Shown piece after piece: positions 43,515-56,514 of a DNA stretch of 64,000 nt. The first letter of the stretch is position 1. Each line of letters opens with the position of its first letter. Below the pieces are notes generated by a model that was given only the letters and a program-made list of their open reading frames with translations, did not search any database and was not told where the DNA came from. Position numbers and translations under genes: made by a program. The DNA comes from Lycium barbarum (Eukaryota; Streptophyta; Magnoliopsida; Solanales; Solanaceae). The DNA lies in contig NC_083345.1 in the NCBI RefSeq assembly GCF_019175385.1, forward strand, positions 122,515,657-122,579,656, in the 5' to 3' direction.

Positions 43515-44461
43515 TAGGGTATAAGATGGGATATACTGGTACTAAATTTTTGGGTTAAATTAGTACCATGTTTGGTTTGAGTTATTAATTAGTACTGGTA
43601 CAAAATTATACCATAAATTGGGATAATATTATCCCCTTTTCTAGTTGGTATAACTAATACCGGTACTAATATATGTTGGGATAACTTTTCTAAATGACCA
43701 TCTTGCCCCTTAACTTGTTTCATATATACGTATAACACTTTTCCAGAATTTTCTTTTCTCATCTTCACTTCTCCCACCAGAGCTTTAGGCACTCAGCTAT
43801 GGGAGATTGATACTCCAACAAATCCAACATATTGATACTCCAAGAAATCCATCTCTGTAAGTTTGTCCTGCTATTTTCTTCTCCTTTTCTGTTACTTTAC
43901 CATGTATGTATTATCATTAAAAAAAAAAAAAAAAAACCTTTATCATTCTACTTACAAATTGATAAGTTTTTGGTATCACAAGAAATCTTCTCCCTTCTAC
44001 TTCATGTTTTCCTCCTCTTTTTTTTTTTTTTTTTCTTCACTTTCCTCTTCTTGTAAATTTTTATTTTTTATTAATTTTTTTAATTTTGTGTGTTTATTGA
44101 TCATTGAATAAAGTAGCAGGTCTTATTGTTTAGTTTCTCTCGGGAGTAATACCATGCTAAATCTGAGTTCCTCTTAGATTTCTTCGGTTGTATTCCTCTT
44201 ATCAGTACTAATGTGGATAAATGGTTACACTTTTTTGAAAATGAGAGGAAGATTCACATTTTGTAATCACTAATGTTGGGGTTTGGATTTTTGTTGTACT
44301 GGTTTTGATTTTTTGAAGCTTCGAATTTTTCAATGTTATTTTTATGTTACTAATGGAGATTTAGCGGGATATTGACGTTTTTTTACCTTCTTTTGATGTA
44401 ATGATTCAACTAGAACTATTGTGTTTATAGATGACTATACTATTTCTAATTGTCACCAGTT
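43515..44461 (+). other. Harbinger 5' region without intact gene
   Basis: Subterminal GGTACTA/TAGTACC words near 43540-43670, then AT-rich sequence with homopolymer runs. No transposase catalytic motif was recognised, so this part of the gene appears deleted. Confidence 0.5.
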
Positions 44462-44473
44462 ATAAAAGAGCAC

Positions 44474-44566
44474 CGTATTGCGGTGAAAAATTGATACCGT
44501 TGATACCGTATTGCGGTGAAAAATTGATACCGTATTGCGGTGAAAAATTGATACCGTTGAAAAATT
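44474..44566. repeat. Short tandem array with GTATTGCGGTGAAAAATTGAT units
   Basis: Three copies of CGTATTGCGGTGAAAAATTG with variable GATACCGTT spacers, directly ahead of the transposase tail. Confidence 0.8.
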
Positions 44567-44684
44567 GGAGCATCAGCATGAACCTGAACATGGAAATATT
44601 GATACCGTTGAACCATCCGATAAGTGGACCACTTGGAGGGATGAGCTAGCTCAGTCCATGTGGAATGAAAGATCTAGCAATTAG
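44562..44684 (+). pseudogene. C-terminal remnant of Harbinger transposase
   Basis: About 40 codons ending in TAG at 44682-44684 read ...VEPSDKWTTWRDELAQSMWN.... The W..WRD.LA..MW pattern is the usual C-terminus of plant PIF/Harbinger DDE transposases. No upstream catalytic region is present. This supports the family assignment independently of the TIRs. Confidence 0.65.
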
Positions 44685-45145
44685 TCTTTGTAATTTTTAA
44701 GTTATGTTGTCAATTTGTGGTGCTTGTACACTTTTGGTATGGTTTTCGTCCATTGGAAGATGTAGCAGCTAGTGATATTTTGTGAAGACAAATAGTGAAT
44801 CTTTTTGTATGCCTCACATTGCTGTTTGTGGAGACAATTCACCTTAATGTATATCTAACAATATCTTTTTGAAGACAAGTAGTGAATCTTTATGTATGTT
44901 TTTACTTCTTTTTTTAATATAAGCAGTGTATGTATGAGTTAGTCTCACAGTATTAGTTTTCCTGAACAATTTAGTTTTTTTTTTTTTTTTGATGATGGAT
45001 AAAATATTTATAAGTGAGTCATAAGTTAAGTGACTTCACATCTTCTTGTTAAGGTTCTTAATTATTTGATTGCAAATAGCAAATACTTGCTCATTTCTTA
45101 CTATGTTGTTTATTTGATCAGCTTTGGTCAATATCATATTGACGG

Positions 45146-46391
45146 AATGAGTAATCACACATCATCTTCTGACCAAGCATCAAAAAGGTCGAGCCGAGCA
45201 ACACCTCAGAGCCGAAGGTCATGGACACTAGAAGAAGAACGCACTCTTATTGATGGTTTAAAGGATTTGTGTGTCAAGGGTTGGAAAGCGGATAATGGCA
45301 CCTTAGGCCTGGATACATGACGGAATTGGAGCTTTATTTAAACAAAATCCATCCTAATTGTGGATTGAAATCTCAACCACATATTAATTCTAAAATGAAA
45401 ACATGGAAGAAGGATTACGGGACTATAGCTTTATTAAAAAGTCGTAGTGGTTTGGGCTTTCAATATGGTGAAGGAAGAATTATAGTTGATGATCCAAGCA
45501 AATGGGATGAGTTTGTTAAGGTAATGAAAATTTTATTTCTGCTCATCGAATATGTTGTTAATAAAGTTTCTTAACATGTGATTTCTGTTGCATATGCCAA
45601 GTATAATTTGTGTACTTATAAAGTACGTATGTTGATTGAATATGTTGCTTTATCCTATTTTATTATAGGCTGATCAAAATGCCAAAGGAATGCAAAACAA
45701 GACATGGCCATTGTTCGAGGATTGGGAAGAAATATTTGGAAAAGATAGAGCAACGGGAGAGTTTGCAGAAGGGCTGGAAGATGCTTTTGAGGAAATTGTT
45801 AGGAGCCAAGGTCAAGGAGTTTCTAATGACAGGAGATTAGGATTTCTTATTGAAGTTGATGATGAAGATGATGAAGAAGATGCTAGACATGAACCTGATG
45901 TAGCCCCTGGAGAAGACGAAAATGCTTATAGACCTAGTAGAGCTTCTCAAAGTGCAGATAGAGCTTCTGAAAGTGTAAATCCCGAACACCAACAAAACCA
46001 ACAACAAGGTAAAAATACTAGAAGCTTCTCTTCTAATGTCAATGATAAAGAGAGAAGCAAAAAAAGAAAAAGAACTGTTGAAGATGTTAACGAGACAACT
46101 TTAAGGGATTTAGTTGATGTTATGAAGGAATTTACGACAAATCACAGCAAAACAATGGGTGCTTTAATTGACATGTATGGGGGCGCGTGATGAATCTGAA
46201 ATTCGTGGAAAAGTTTTAGATATCCTTTCATCCCCTACTTATCAAGAGTTGTATAGTCCAGATCAACAAATCAAAGCATCAATGGGGCTTACTTCTGATG
46301 TTAGAAAAATGGATTTGTTCTTACGAATGGGTGAACTTCAACGTCAAAACATTGTGTGGATGATTGTCAATGATATGTTTCCAAGTACATG
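45146..46391 (+). pseudogene. Myb/SANT-like DNA-binding protein of Harbinger element, two frameshifts
   Basis: The start MSNHTSSSDQASKRSSRATP leads into a Myb/SANT-like domain (PF12776 type) with RRSWTLEEERTLIDGLKDLC. The domain goes on in another frame from about 45302 (MTELELYLNKIHPNCGLKSQ, KTWKKDYG, DDPSKWDEFVK), which implies one missing base near 45302. A 148-nt intron at 45521-45668 (GTAATG...TTATAG) precedes exon 2 (TWPLFEDWEEIFG), then an acidic and Ser/Arg-rich region. A second shift near 46165-46188 separates this from the C-terminal part (SEIRGKVLDILSSPTYQE). In active elements this Myb-like protein binds the termini and cooperates with the transposase in the nucleus. Here it is broken. 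It could alternatively be a host gene of the same family, but the TIR context argues otherwise. Confidence 0.78.
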
Positions 46392-46568
46392 AATATCATT
46401 GTAAGGGCTGGCCATGGGTTGATATTTTTGCTAAATTGACGACCTTCAAAAGGGTTAATGATTGTATCTGTTTTTGAAGCCTTAGCTCTATAAACTTGAT
46501 ATGTAGTCGGGAAGAGCATGAGGATGTAGATGTCAATGTTATATGTGTGGATGGTTGTCAATGATAGG
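46359..46568 (+). repeat. Harbinger tail, first copy of an about 190-bp tandem duplication
   Basis: TGGATGATTGTCAATGATA recurs as TGGATGGTTGTCAATGATA near 46550, and the sequence following each (GTTTCCAAGTACAT, GGGCTGGCCATGGGTTGATA, GCTCTATAAACTTGATATG, GAAGAGCATGAGGATG) is present once here and once at 60221-60415. The gypsy element inserted at the start of the second copy. Confidence 0.8.
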
Positions 46569-48834
46569 TGTTACACCCCGGAAAATTTTCGTTCGCGCAC
46601 AGTGGATCGACTGGCGAAGGACAATTTCGAGTATCGAACTAGTGATGTCTTAATGATATTTAGGAGAAGAATTATAATTCCCCTTATGTTGGTAATGAAA
46701 TTGTTATATCCCGTATTTTTTTTACGTCGGATTATTTGTAAGCTGAGGTGGGGCCCACACATCCAAATTTTTTTTGGACATCTGAAAAGTCATATGAATC
46801 ACATATGTGAAGTTAAACACAACTCAAGAAGGACCCTTGGGCCAAATCAAAGTGGAAGTCCTCCAAACGAATATTTTTAAGAAAACGTTTTCGGGTGATC
46901 TGACTTTTAGGGGAAAAAACGGTATTATAAGTTTGGAATTTGGAAAAATACCAAGAAATAGAAGTTGTAGATAATTGAATTAGCTTTCCAACCATAGGTC
47001 GTGGGTTCTCAGGTGACATCGGTACAAGGAGATATGGACGTTTTAAGGTCGAATGGTCAGTGGGCTAGGCCCAACTCGGGACCAACCGGGTTAGGCTCAA
47101 AAAAAAAAAAGAATGAAATTAAGGCCCAACCCATAGGGTGGCCGGCCATGGCTAGAAAAATAAGAAAAAAAAGATCCAAGCCCAAGTAGAATTAATCATG
47201 TGATAAATGGATAAAATGCCACTTAATCATCCAAAAATCCCATAGAACCTTCAAGAAAAATTTAGAAGGAGAAAAACAAAGAAACAAGAGCAAGAACATA
47301 AGGGCCATACGGCCAAGCTCTTGAAATTTTGTCCCTTTGAAATCTTTCTCCAAAAATTATTTTCTTGTGGTATTTTCACTAATTCAAGGGTCCTTTACAA
47401 CTTGGTGTAATTATTTTGGAAGAAAGAGCACTTGTTTCTTCAAGTTGACAACTTGGTCAAGTGAAGAAGATTGTAGAAAAAGGTAAGAATTAATTCCTTT
47501 TTATTATGTTATGAAGGTTGGTTTATGTTGTAGTATGTAGAAATGAGTAGAATTTATGGAATTATGGAAGTTTACAAAGTGGGTGTGCATATATGTAAGT
47601 GGACATATATGTATATTGTTGTATAAGTAATATGAGTTGAATTTTATGTTGTATTCTAGTTGTGGTTATGGTGAAATTTATATTGGAAATAAAAGTTGAA
47701 TAAATTTGGTGGAAGTTGGAAATATGGAATGTAGAAGATTATGTCACTTTGGAATGATTTTGTGATATTATGGAAATGAAGTTGTTAAGATGTGAATTAT
47801 GATTATGGTTGATGAAATTGGAAGATGGAAATATGTTATGAATATGTAGATTGAAGATTTGAAGTTTTGGATGGATTATGGTTTTGGTGGAAAGTTTGTA
47901 TATTTTGTATATCTTGTGAATATTTGGTAGAAATGATATGAAATGCTTCCGAATTATATTGTAATGATCTTGATTAGTAATGAATGTAAAAACATTGAGA
48001 TTGGTTTGGAAATGTGAAGTTGGAATGAAAACTATTGCATTATGTTGGAAAGAAGACTAGTTGTGTTATATTGTGTTTTGTAGTCATGGTTGTTGTCATT
48101 GTGTTGATAGTTTGGCCGGGTTGAATTCCCGGATTGATATTGATTAAAAATTGGCTAAGTTGAATTTTGGGGATGGTGTATTTATAGGGGAGATGCTGCC
48201 CAAATTTTTGTAGACAAGTATTGGTTAAGATTGAAATCTTAAAGTCTTACAATTAACATTTGGTAATTGTGACCAAATTGTAGATTTTGGCGAACTTGAA
48301 ACTTGATTTTGGAGACGTGTATGAAGCGGAAAAGGTATGTAAGGCTTCACCCTTCCTTCTATGGCATGTCTTAAACGTAATAAGTTGGGTACGAGCCTCG
48401 GGGACAACTCTATTTCCCGGAATCCGCACTTAAAGTTTCCCCTTTTTCATTCAGTAGAATTGAATTAGAAATTGTGTAAAATATTGGAGAAACTTCCTAA
48501 ACATCTAGAACTGGCATAAATATGACCCGACTACCTTAAAACCCTCACAAGTGACGTCATGAAATATAATGTACGTAAATTTGGTACGCCGCCTCATTTG
48601 ACCCGAGGTGGGCCCATTGTTCCCGGATTTTCCCTATTGCTCCGTTTGACTTATTTTGGGAGTAGAATCCAAAGGAAACTTTTGATCCTCGTTCCGATTA
48701 TCAAACGATAAGTACTGTACCATTCTAATGGAAATATGTATATGTATATAAAATATGTATATGTATATAAGATATGTAAAAGTATATAAGACATGTATAT
48801 GTATATAAGATATATATATGTTTATAAAATATGT

Positions 48835-49075
48835 ACCTGATATACGTATATGTATACGATGAAAGATCCAGAGCGCTATAGACGCTGATATATGTATATG
48901 ATACACGTATATGTATATGATAAAAGATCCAGAGCGCTATAGTCGCTGATATACGTACATGATACCAGTATATGTATATGATAAAAGATTCAGAGCGCTA
49001 TAGACGCTGATATATGTACATGATGTATGCATATGTATACGGGGAAGATGGGAATAAGGGCAGAGCGTTATACAC
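48835..49075. repeat. 61-bp tandem repeats in solo LTR
   Basis: AGAGCGCTATAG recurs at 48870, 48931 and 48992 with a related copy at 49062, separated by GTATATGTATATGATA-type words. A TATGTATA microsatellite precedes them (about 48730-48840). Confidence 0.85.
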
Positions 49076-49249
49076 GCATATCCACCTGATCAGTTGGCAT
49101 TACATGACATGATATCGTCCCGGACGCGGGATGCCCGGACGCGGGATGTGTATTTATGGCTAAATGGATCGGCTGCCGACGCCTCGGCAATATGACATGT
49201 TCTATTTTATATATCTATGAACAAGAAAAGATTTTCAACGGAAAGCTAA

Positions 49250-49545
49250 GCTATGATATGATACGCTATGATACGCTATGTCATGATATGATACGCTACG
49301 ACAAGCTATGCTATGATATGATAAGCTATGCTATGATATGACAAGTTACGCTATGGCATGATACACTATGACACACTATACTATGACATTGACATGATAT
49401 AACACGATACGACATGTTGTAGTAAGACATGACATTACACGATATAATATGCCATGATAAGACACGATAGGATACGACCTGATATGCCACGATAGGATAC
49501 GATAGGGCACGATAGGACACGATACGACAAGATACGACATAATAT
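49250..49545. repeat. Degenerate ATGATACGCTATG tract in solo LTR
   Basis: About 300 bp of short words such as GATATGATA, CGCTATG and GACACGATA; the open frames inside are compositional. Confidence 0.8.
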
Positions 49546-50466
49546 AAGTTCTATTTTCTACGTTCATGGAGGGGAAACGTTTTTAAAAGAGAAAGACAAG
49601 CCATGCATGATAGCCGCCCAAAAAGGGGCCTTCCTATGTACAGGTTACTTTCTTGCCTCATTATATGTCCTATGACTCCATGATATTATTAATCGCACTC
49701 TATGTTATTGCTTGCATTGTCTTCCATGCCTTACATACTCGGTACACTATTCGTACTGACGTCCCTTCTTGTGGACGCTGCGTTTCATGCCGCGCAGGTC
49801 AGCAGACAGGTGGACGTGATCCTTAGAAGCTCTACCAGCCGCACTTGACAGCGCTCCAGTTGTTCCGGAGCCTCACTCCAGCGGTACTATTTTATGCATA
49901 TACATTCGGGCTTGGTAGCACCCCGGCCCTTTCTATGTATAAGTGTACTATGTCTAGAGGCTCGTAGACAGATACGTACAGTCAGTCAGGTACAGATATA
50001 TGTATAGTGTTTTGGCATGTTAATATTGTTGTACAAGGTAATAACGGAGTTTATTAGTTTATGTTCAAGGAAAAAAAAATGGCTCGGTTTACACGGCTTG
50101 CTAAGAGGTACAGGTAATACGATAGATAAGGGGTGCTCGGTACAAGTATCGGGTACTCGTCACGGCCCCTAGTCGGGTCGTGACAGAAATGCCAAGTAAG
50201 TTCAAGAAGGACCCATAAGCCAAATATGGGCATAAGCCATCCAAAAAGGGCGAGTTAAGGAAACACTTTCGGAGGATCTGGTTTGTAGGGGTCAAAACTC
50301 CATTTTTAAGTCGGAATTTGGGAACAACACCACAGTATGAAAGTTGTAGATAATTTAAAGATCTTTCCAACCATAGGTCGTGAGCCCTCACATCATATCG
50401 GGATCAAAAGTTATGGCCGTTCTACGACAGACTTTTACGGGCAAAAATATCACCTTCTGGCACCAT

Positions 50467-50600
50467 CCGCGACTTGCGGATGACCTGCGACTCGCGGATG
50501 CGACCCGACTTCATCGCGGATTGTGCCAGTGAGGGGCGATCGTCTGGCAAGATCTGCGACACAACCTGCGACTCGCGGAGCATTTCCGCGACTCGCGAAG
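50467..50600. promoter_or_regulatory. CG-rich TCCGCGACTCGCGGA-type cluster in 5' LTR
   Basis: Repeated (T)CCGCGACT(T/C)GCGGA near-palindromes; the same cluster lies at 58155-58292 in the other LTR. It contrasts with the AT-rich surroundings. A U3 regulatory role is possible. Confidence 0.4.
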
Positions 50601-52532
50601 TGTGTCGCATGTCGTGCCAGTCCAGAAAATTTTGGACCTTTTTAAATGTACCCAACTCGTCCAAAAATCATTTTTTTCCATATTGTTGACCAAGGAACTC
50701 TCTATAACTCTCTCCAACATCCATCTATAAGAGATATCAAAGGAAAACCAAGATCAACAACATCAATTACATGAAAGCAAGTGTGTAGATTCAAGCAAAA
50801 CTTGTCTTCTTCAAGGAAATTCAAGAAAGAGTGAAGTAGGGTTTTGGTGCTAAAGGGTTATTCTCTTTCAAGTATTGTTCAACCATCATCCAAGGTGAGT
50901 TTTATGATCATCCCATGTTGTTTAAGGTCTTAGAAAGCTTAGATGCTTGAAATGTAGAGAAGCATAACAAATGGGTCATTCAAGAGTGAATAGTGTCATG
51001 TTTGGTTAGTAGTGGAATTGAATCATGGATTATAGGGTGTTGTGAGTATGAATAGGTTATAAATGACTTGCAAACCCTGAGATAAATGTGATACGTGGGA
51101 AAATACGATATCGAACCTATAACCATAAATGTGATGAAATTGGAGAGAAATGGTGGATTTTGCTAAATGCACATAGATGATGATTGTTGATTGTGATGTT
51201 GTGAGTAGCATTGGGAATGTTGGGAGTTGATATAGAACATGGGAAAAGTAGTATAAACAAAAGAAGTGCTGCCCATTTTTTTCCTAGAAATAACGACGCG
51301 TTCTCATAGTTATTTAGCTAATGTACCTCGCATTCTTTAATGAAGGTGACGACGTAACATCGGAGGTGAACGAGAGACCGATAGCTTAGCTAAACGACAA
51401 AGGTATGTGAGGCTAGTCCTTCCTTCTAATGGCATGAATCTCTTAGCTTGAATTCCTATTCCTTTCATGAGCTCTCACCTTCTAAGAAGTTAGAGGCTAT
51501 GCCTATGAATGTCTATGTGGGTTAAGCTATTCGATGTGAGGATGTTATTCCTTGCCTACACTCACCTTATGTACTAGTCCTTTCAAGGTGAGGCACAATG
51601 TCCATAATGGCTCCATAACGTAACCGGCGGATCACGACCTTACGTCACCCCGATATGGTAAAGTTTATCATGAGCCTTATATACGCATTAGGATAAGATA
51701 AGTAATTTATGATGAGCATATTATTATGAGTACTTTGCATTGAGCATGTCATGAGCATTTTACACCGTGCCTAGTTGGCCGGGCAGTCACCGCCAAGGCG
51801 GGCAGCTATACGGAGACACCATGACCTTCGGGCATGGGCAGACACCACTAGTGGGCGGCATGAGACGGTACCCCGGACGCGGGAGGCCTGGACGCGGGCT
51901 AATGTTATTGATTATCACACCGTTCCGATATGGACGGGCAGCTTTCATATTATACATATATGAGATTATGATGAGTATGAGTAAGACAACATGCAATACT
52001 TCTTTTATGATTGCCATTCAGATTTAGATGTTTCATATTGATGTTCACATTATATTATCACTGTCTTTCTTCATTGTTTATGCCTCTCATACTCAGTACA
52101 ATGTTCGTACTGACGTCCTTTTTCTTTGGACGCTGTGTTCATGCCCACAGGTAGGCAGGGAGGAGACGTTGCTCCAGATTCCTAGAGTTGCCAGCCGATT
52201 AAAAGCCCTCCATTGCTCCGGAGGTGCCTATGACAATCTTTTGTGTACAGTTGTATATGTGTCAGTTCATAGAGGCTCGTAGATACTCGATGTGGGTTGT
52301 ATGGTCTCAGGAAATGGTCATTTTGCATGCATGTACACATATGTATTATTTTGCTAGCCTATAGGGCTCAAGTATATATAGTACTTTTGTTTCCAAATGA
52401 AAATGTTTTTCTTATAAATTAACTATGAAGTGGATAATCAATTGACAAAGAGGCTAAGGAGTAGTAACACGAGTGGTGCTCGGTGGTTAGCACGGGTACC
52501 CGTCGCGGCCCTTAGCCGGGTCGTGACAAAAG

Positions 52533-52545
52533 TGGTATCAGAGCA
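52533..52545 (+). promoter_or_regulatory. Primer-binding site, initiator tRNA-Met type
   Basis: TGGTATCAGAGCA begins four bases after the LTR end; complementarity to the 3' end of plant initiator tRNA-Met is standard for this lineage. Confidence 0.9.
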
Positions 52546-52734
52546 GTTCGGTCTTAGGAGGTGTCTACGAGCCGTGTCTTGTAGAGTCTTGTTTATGGTG
52601 TGTTGCGCGCCACATCGATAAACAAGAGGCTACAGGGCATTTAGGAAAAATGACCATCTTTCTTCTACAAGATCGTGCGATAGAACTGTGATGTAAGATT
52701 TCCTTTATTCTAATTGTGCGTTATGATTTCAGTG

Positions 52735-54324
52735 ATGCCGCCAAAGAAGAAACAAATCCGCGCGATATTAAATGCCGCCGGTGAAGGCACCAGCTGAGAA
52801 CCTCCAGTTGAGTGGGGACAGAGCGAGGCTCAGGATGCCACTTCCTCACATGCCACTCCCACTTCTTCTTCTACCTTGCCCAATGTGGAAGGGCAAGCAA
52901 GAGCCCCAGCTCCAATTCCTCCGCCGGTCACTTCGGGCCAACAAATGACCGAGGCTATTCAGTTATTGACCCAGTTGGTGGCTGCACAAGCACAACGACA
53001 GAACGTGGGTTCAAGTGATCGGGCAGCAAGTACAAAGGCCCGTGATTTTATGAGTCTAAATCCTTCGAAATTCTTCGGGTCAAAGCCAGAGGAAGACCCA
53101 CAAAGTTTTATCGATGATATAATGAGGCCATTGAGGGTTGTTCATGCCTCCGAGACTGAATCCGTGGAGTTGGCATCCTATAGACTCCGGGACTTGGCGG
53201 TATTATGGTACAACAATTGGGTATTATCAAGAGGGGAGAATGCTCCTCCTCCGGTTTGGCAAGAGTTTGTAGATGCTTTTACTCGCCATTATTTGCCACC
53301 CGAGGTCCGCCGAGCTAGAGCGGACAGGTTCCTGAATTTAAAACAAAGAGGCATGAGTGCTCGAGAGTATAATATGCAGTTCAATTCATTGGCAAGATAT
53401 GCTCCAGCTATGGTGGCAGACATGGGAGACCGGGTTTACAGGTTTGTGAGTGGCCTAGGGCCACATTTGTACAGAGATTGTCTAACGGCCTCCTTGCAAG
53501 ACGGGATGGATATTTCCCGAATACAGGCCCATGCCCAGAATCTCGAGGACCTACAACGACAGCAAGGAGGTGATCGTGATGGTGACAGAAGACAGGGTAA
53601 GAGGGCTAGATCTATGGGAGAGAGCAGTGAGTATAGAGGGGGACCGAGACAGACACATCCCAGGCACTCAGGTCAGTCCGCGACTAGTGCGCCCCCCAGA
53701 TTCTCAGATAGGAGGTTCGATCATTCTTTTCAGCCGGGACAGGGACAGAGTTCGAGAGCCTCAGATTCTCAGTCCAGGAGAGATCAGGGTCAGCAGAGGC
53801 CCCCAGTACCGCGGTGTAATCAGTGCGGTAGGTTGCATTCGGGACAGTGTCACCTAGGGTCGGATGCTTGCTATGCCTGCGGGCAAGTCGGTCACATGAT
53901 GAGGGACTGCCCCTCAGCGAGAGATAGGGCTGGGACTCAGCCCACAGGTTCAGCAGCGGGTTCTTCATCAGCACGCCAGAGAACACCGACTCCCCAGATG
54001 ACAGCAGGTAGAGGCAGGGGTAGAGGGGGAGTATCCACTTCAGGTGCTGCTCAGCCTCGTGTATATGCTCTAGCGGGGCGACAGGATCTTGAGTCTTCCC
54101 CAGATGTTGTCACAGGTATATTGTCTATATTCTCCCGTAAGGTGTATGCGTTGATAGATCCAGGATCTACATTTTCTTATATTACTCCATATGTTGCCGG
54201 CTGTGTTGGGTTGAAACCCGAGTCCATTAAACCCTTTGAGGTACTCACTCCGGTTGGTGAACCCGTGATAGCAAGACGGGTATACAGAAATTGTATTATT
54301 GTGATATGTGATCGTCAGACTTAA
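52735..54324 (+). pseudogene. Tekay-type gag and protease, two in-frame stops
   Basis: The ATG at 52735 (MPPKKK) is in frame with the main body but is followed by TGA at 52795-52797. From 52876 the frame is open for about 482 codons. It has a Gag domain (FFGSKPEEDPQSFIDDI..., YLPPEVRRARADRFLNLKQ), a basic Gln/Arg/Ser-rich linker, a CCHC knuckle (CYACGQVGHMMRDC, near residue 333) and the start of an aspartic protease with DPGS (near residue 428). TAA at 54322-54324 interrupts the protease, and the same frame continues. Gag coats RNA in virus-like particles and the protease matures the polyprotein. The element is inactive. Confidence 0.9.
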
Positions 54325-56514
54325 GCTGATTTGATTGAGCTAGAGATGGTTGACTTCGATATAATCATGGGTATGGATTGGTTGGCATCGTGTTATGCAA
54401 ATGTTGATTGCCGGACAAAAATGGTTCGATTCCAATTTCCGGGAGAGCCCGTGCTTGAATGGAAGGGTAATGCAGCATCGCCGAAGGGTAGGTTTATTTC
54501 CTACCTCAAGGCGAGGAAGATGATAACGAAGGGCTATATTTATCATTTAGTTCGGGTACATGACACTGCGGCAGAGCCGCCAACTTTTCAGTCAGTTCCG
54601 GTGGTGAACGAATTTCCAGACGTATTTCCGGATGAACTTCCAGGTCTTCCACCAGAAAGAGAAATTGAGTTCGCTATTGATGTGTTGCCGGACACAGAGC
54701 CTATTTCTATACCTCCGTATCGGATGGCTCCGGCAGAATTGAAAGAACTAAAGGCACAGTTGAAAGACTTGCTCGAGAAGGGATTCATTAGACCCAGTTC
54801 ATCACCGTGGGGAGCGCCGGTCTTGTTTGTGAGAAAGAAAGACGGCTCGCTACGAATGTGTATTGACTATAGGCAATTGAACAAGGTGACAATAAAGAAC
54901 AGATATCCTCTCTCAAGGATTGATGATTTGTTCGATCAATTGCAAGGTGCCAAGTGGTTTTCCAAGATAGATCTGAGGTCGGGCTACCATCAGGTGAGAG
55001 TTAGAGAGGCGGATATCCCTAAAACGGCTTTCAGAACGAGATATGGCCACTATGAATTTCGAGTGATGTCATTCGGGTTGACTAATGCCCCGGCTGTATT
55101 TATGAATTTGATGAACAACATATTCAGGCCTCTCTTGGATTTATTTGTGATCGTATTTATCGATGATATTCTGGTGTACTCTCGCACGGAATCAGAACAT
55201 GCAAATCATTTAAGAATTGTTCTAGGCATTCTTCGAGCCCGGGAATTATATGCGAAATTTTCAAAGTGCGAGTTCTGGCTGAATTCGGTAACATTTCTAG
55301 GCCATGTTATTTCCGATGATGGTATTCGAGTTGATACTCAAAAGATTGAAGCGGTGAAAACTTGGCCAAGGCCTACGACGCCCACAGAAGTTCGTAGTTT
55401 CCTGGGTTTGGCTGGATATTATAGGAGATTTGTAGAGGGCTTTTCATCTATCTCAGCCCCATTGACTAAACTAACCCAGAAGGCGGCTAAATTCCAGTGG
55501 AACGACGCTTGTGAGCGAAGTTTCCAAGAGTTGAAAGACAGGTTAACCTCAGCTCCAGTTTTAACACTTCTAGAAGGATCAGATGGTTACGTGGTGTATT
55601 GCGATGCTTCGGGTGTCGGATTAGGATGTGTATTGATGCAGCATGATAAGGTTATTGCATATGCTTCGAGACAATTGCGGAAGCATGAAAAGAATTACCC
55701 CACACATGATCTCGAATTGGCTGCAGTCATTCATGCCTTAAAAATATGGAGACATTACTTGTATGGTGTACACGTGGATATCTATACAGATCACAAAAGC
55801 CTCCAGTATATTTTCAAGCAAAAGGAATTGAATCTGCGACAGAGGCGGTGGTTAGAACTATTAAAAGATTATGATGTTGACATTTTGTACCACCCCGGGA
55901 AGGCCAATGTAGTAGCCGATGCACTTAGCCGCCGATCGATGGGCAGTCTATGCGAAGTCCCTCCGGAAAGGAGAGAAATGGTTCAAGAAATATATCGATT
56001 GGATAATCTTGGAGTGCGTGTGCTTGATGGGGGTGAGGCAGGTACTAGTATCAAAGATTCTACAGTTTCGTCCTTGGTTATGGAAGTGAAAGAACGGCAA
56101 CGCGAAGATCCTCAGTTATGTCATTATAGAGACGTATCTTATGGAAAAGAAAATTCTTCGTTTGAAGTTTCTAGTGACGGGGTCCTCAGATACCGAGGGA
56201 GATTATACGTGCTAAATGTGGCGGACCTGCGCCGACGAATCTTAGCAGAGGCACATTGTACTCAGTATTCTATCCACCCAGGTGCGACCAAAATGTATCA
56301 TGATCAAAAGATAATGTATTGGTGGGATGGTATGAAAAGAGATATAGCGGAATTCGTAGCTCAATGCCCAAATTGCCTGCAAGTGAAAGTTGAGCATCAG
56401 AAGCCAGGAGGCTTATTGCAGGCTATAGAAATACCTACTTGGAAATGGGAAGTGATCAACATGGATTTCATTGTGGGATTACCTCGCTCTCGGGGTAAGT
56501 ATGATTCGATATGA
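54325..56514 (+). pseudogene. Tekay-type pol: protease end, RT, RNase H, integrase start
   Basis: It continues the gag-protease frame after TAA. It contains MGMDWL (protease end), then RT with [13 protein letters not shown] and FIDD (about residues 276-279 from 54331) and RNase H with [23 protein letters not shown] and [10 protein letters not shown]. The integrase zinc-binding segment follows (H.. HPGATKMY ... CPNCLQVK) and NMDFIVGLP carrying the first catalytic Asp. TGA at 56512-56514 interrupts integrase one Trp codon away from a conserved block, and the frame resumes at 56515. Confidence 0.92.

Larger units (their letters stand above)
46702..50185 (+). mobile_element. Solo LTR of a second gypsy family, 3484 bp
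   Basis: TGTTATATCCCG at 46702 and GGGTCGTGACA at 50185 are flanked by the target duplication GAAAT (46697-46701 and 50186-50190). The empty site is visible in the 3' LTR (TAATGAAGTGCC). There is no coding region, so it is a solo LTR left by recombination. It is homologous to the LTR starting at 62271. Confidence 0.92.
46569..52528 (+). repeat. 5' LTR of Tekay-type element, split by a solo LTR
   Basis: The parts 46569-46701 and 50186-52528 together match 57748-60220. By eye there are roughly 25 differences, so this insertion is older than the Ogre element. The end GTCGTGACA precedes the primer site. Confidence 0.93.
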
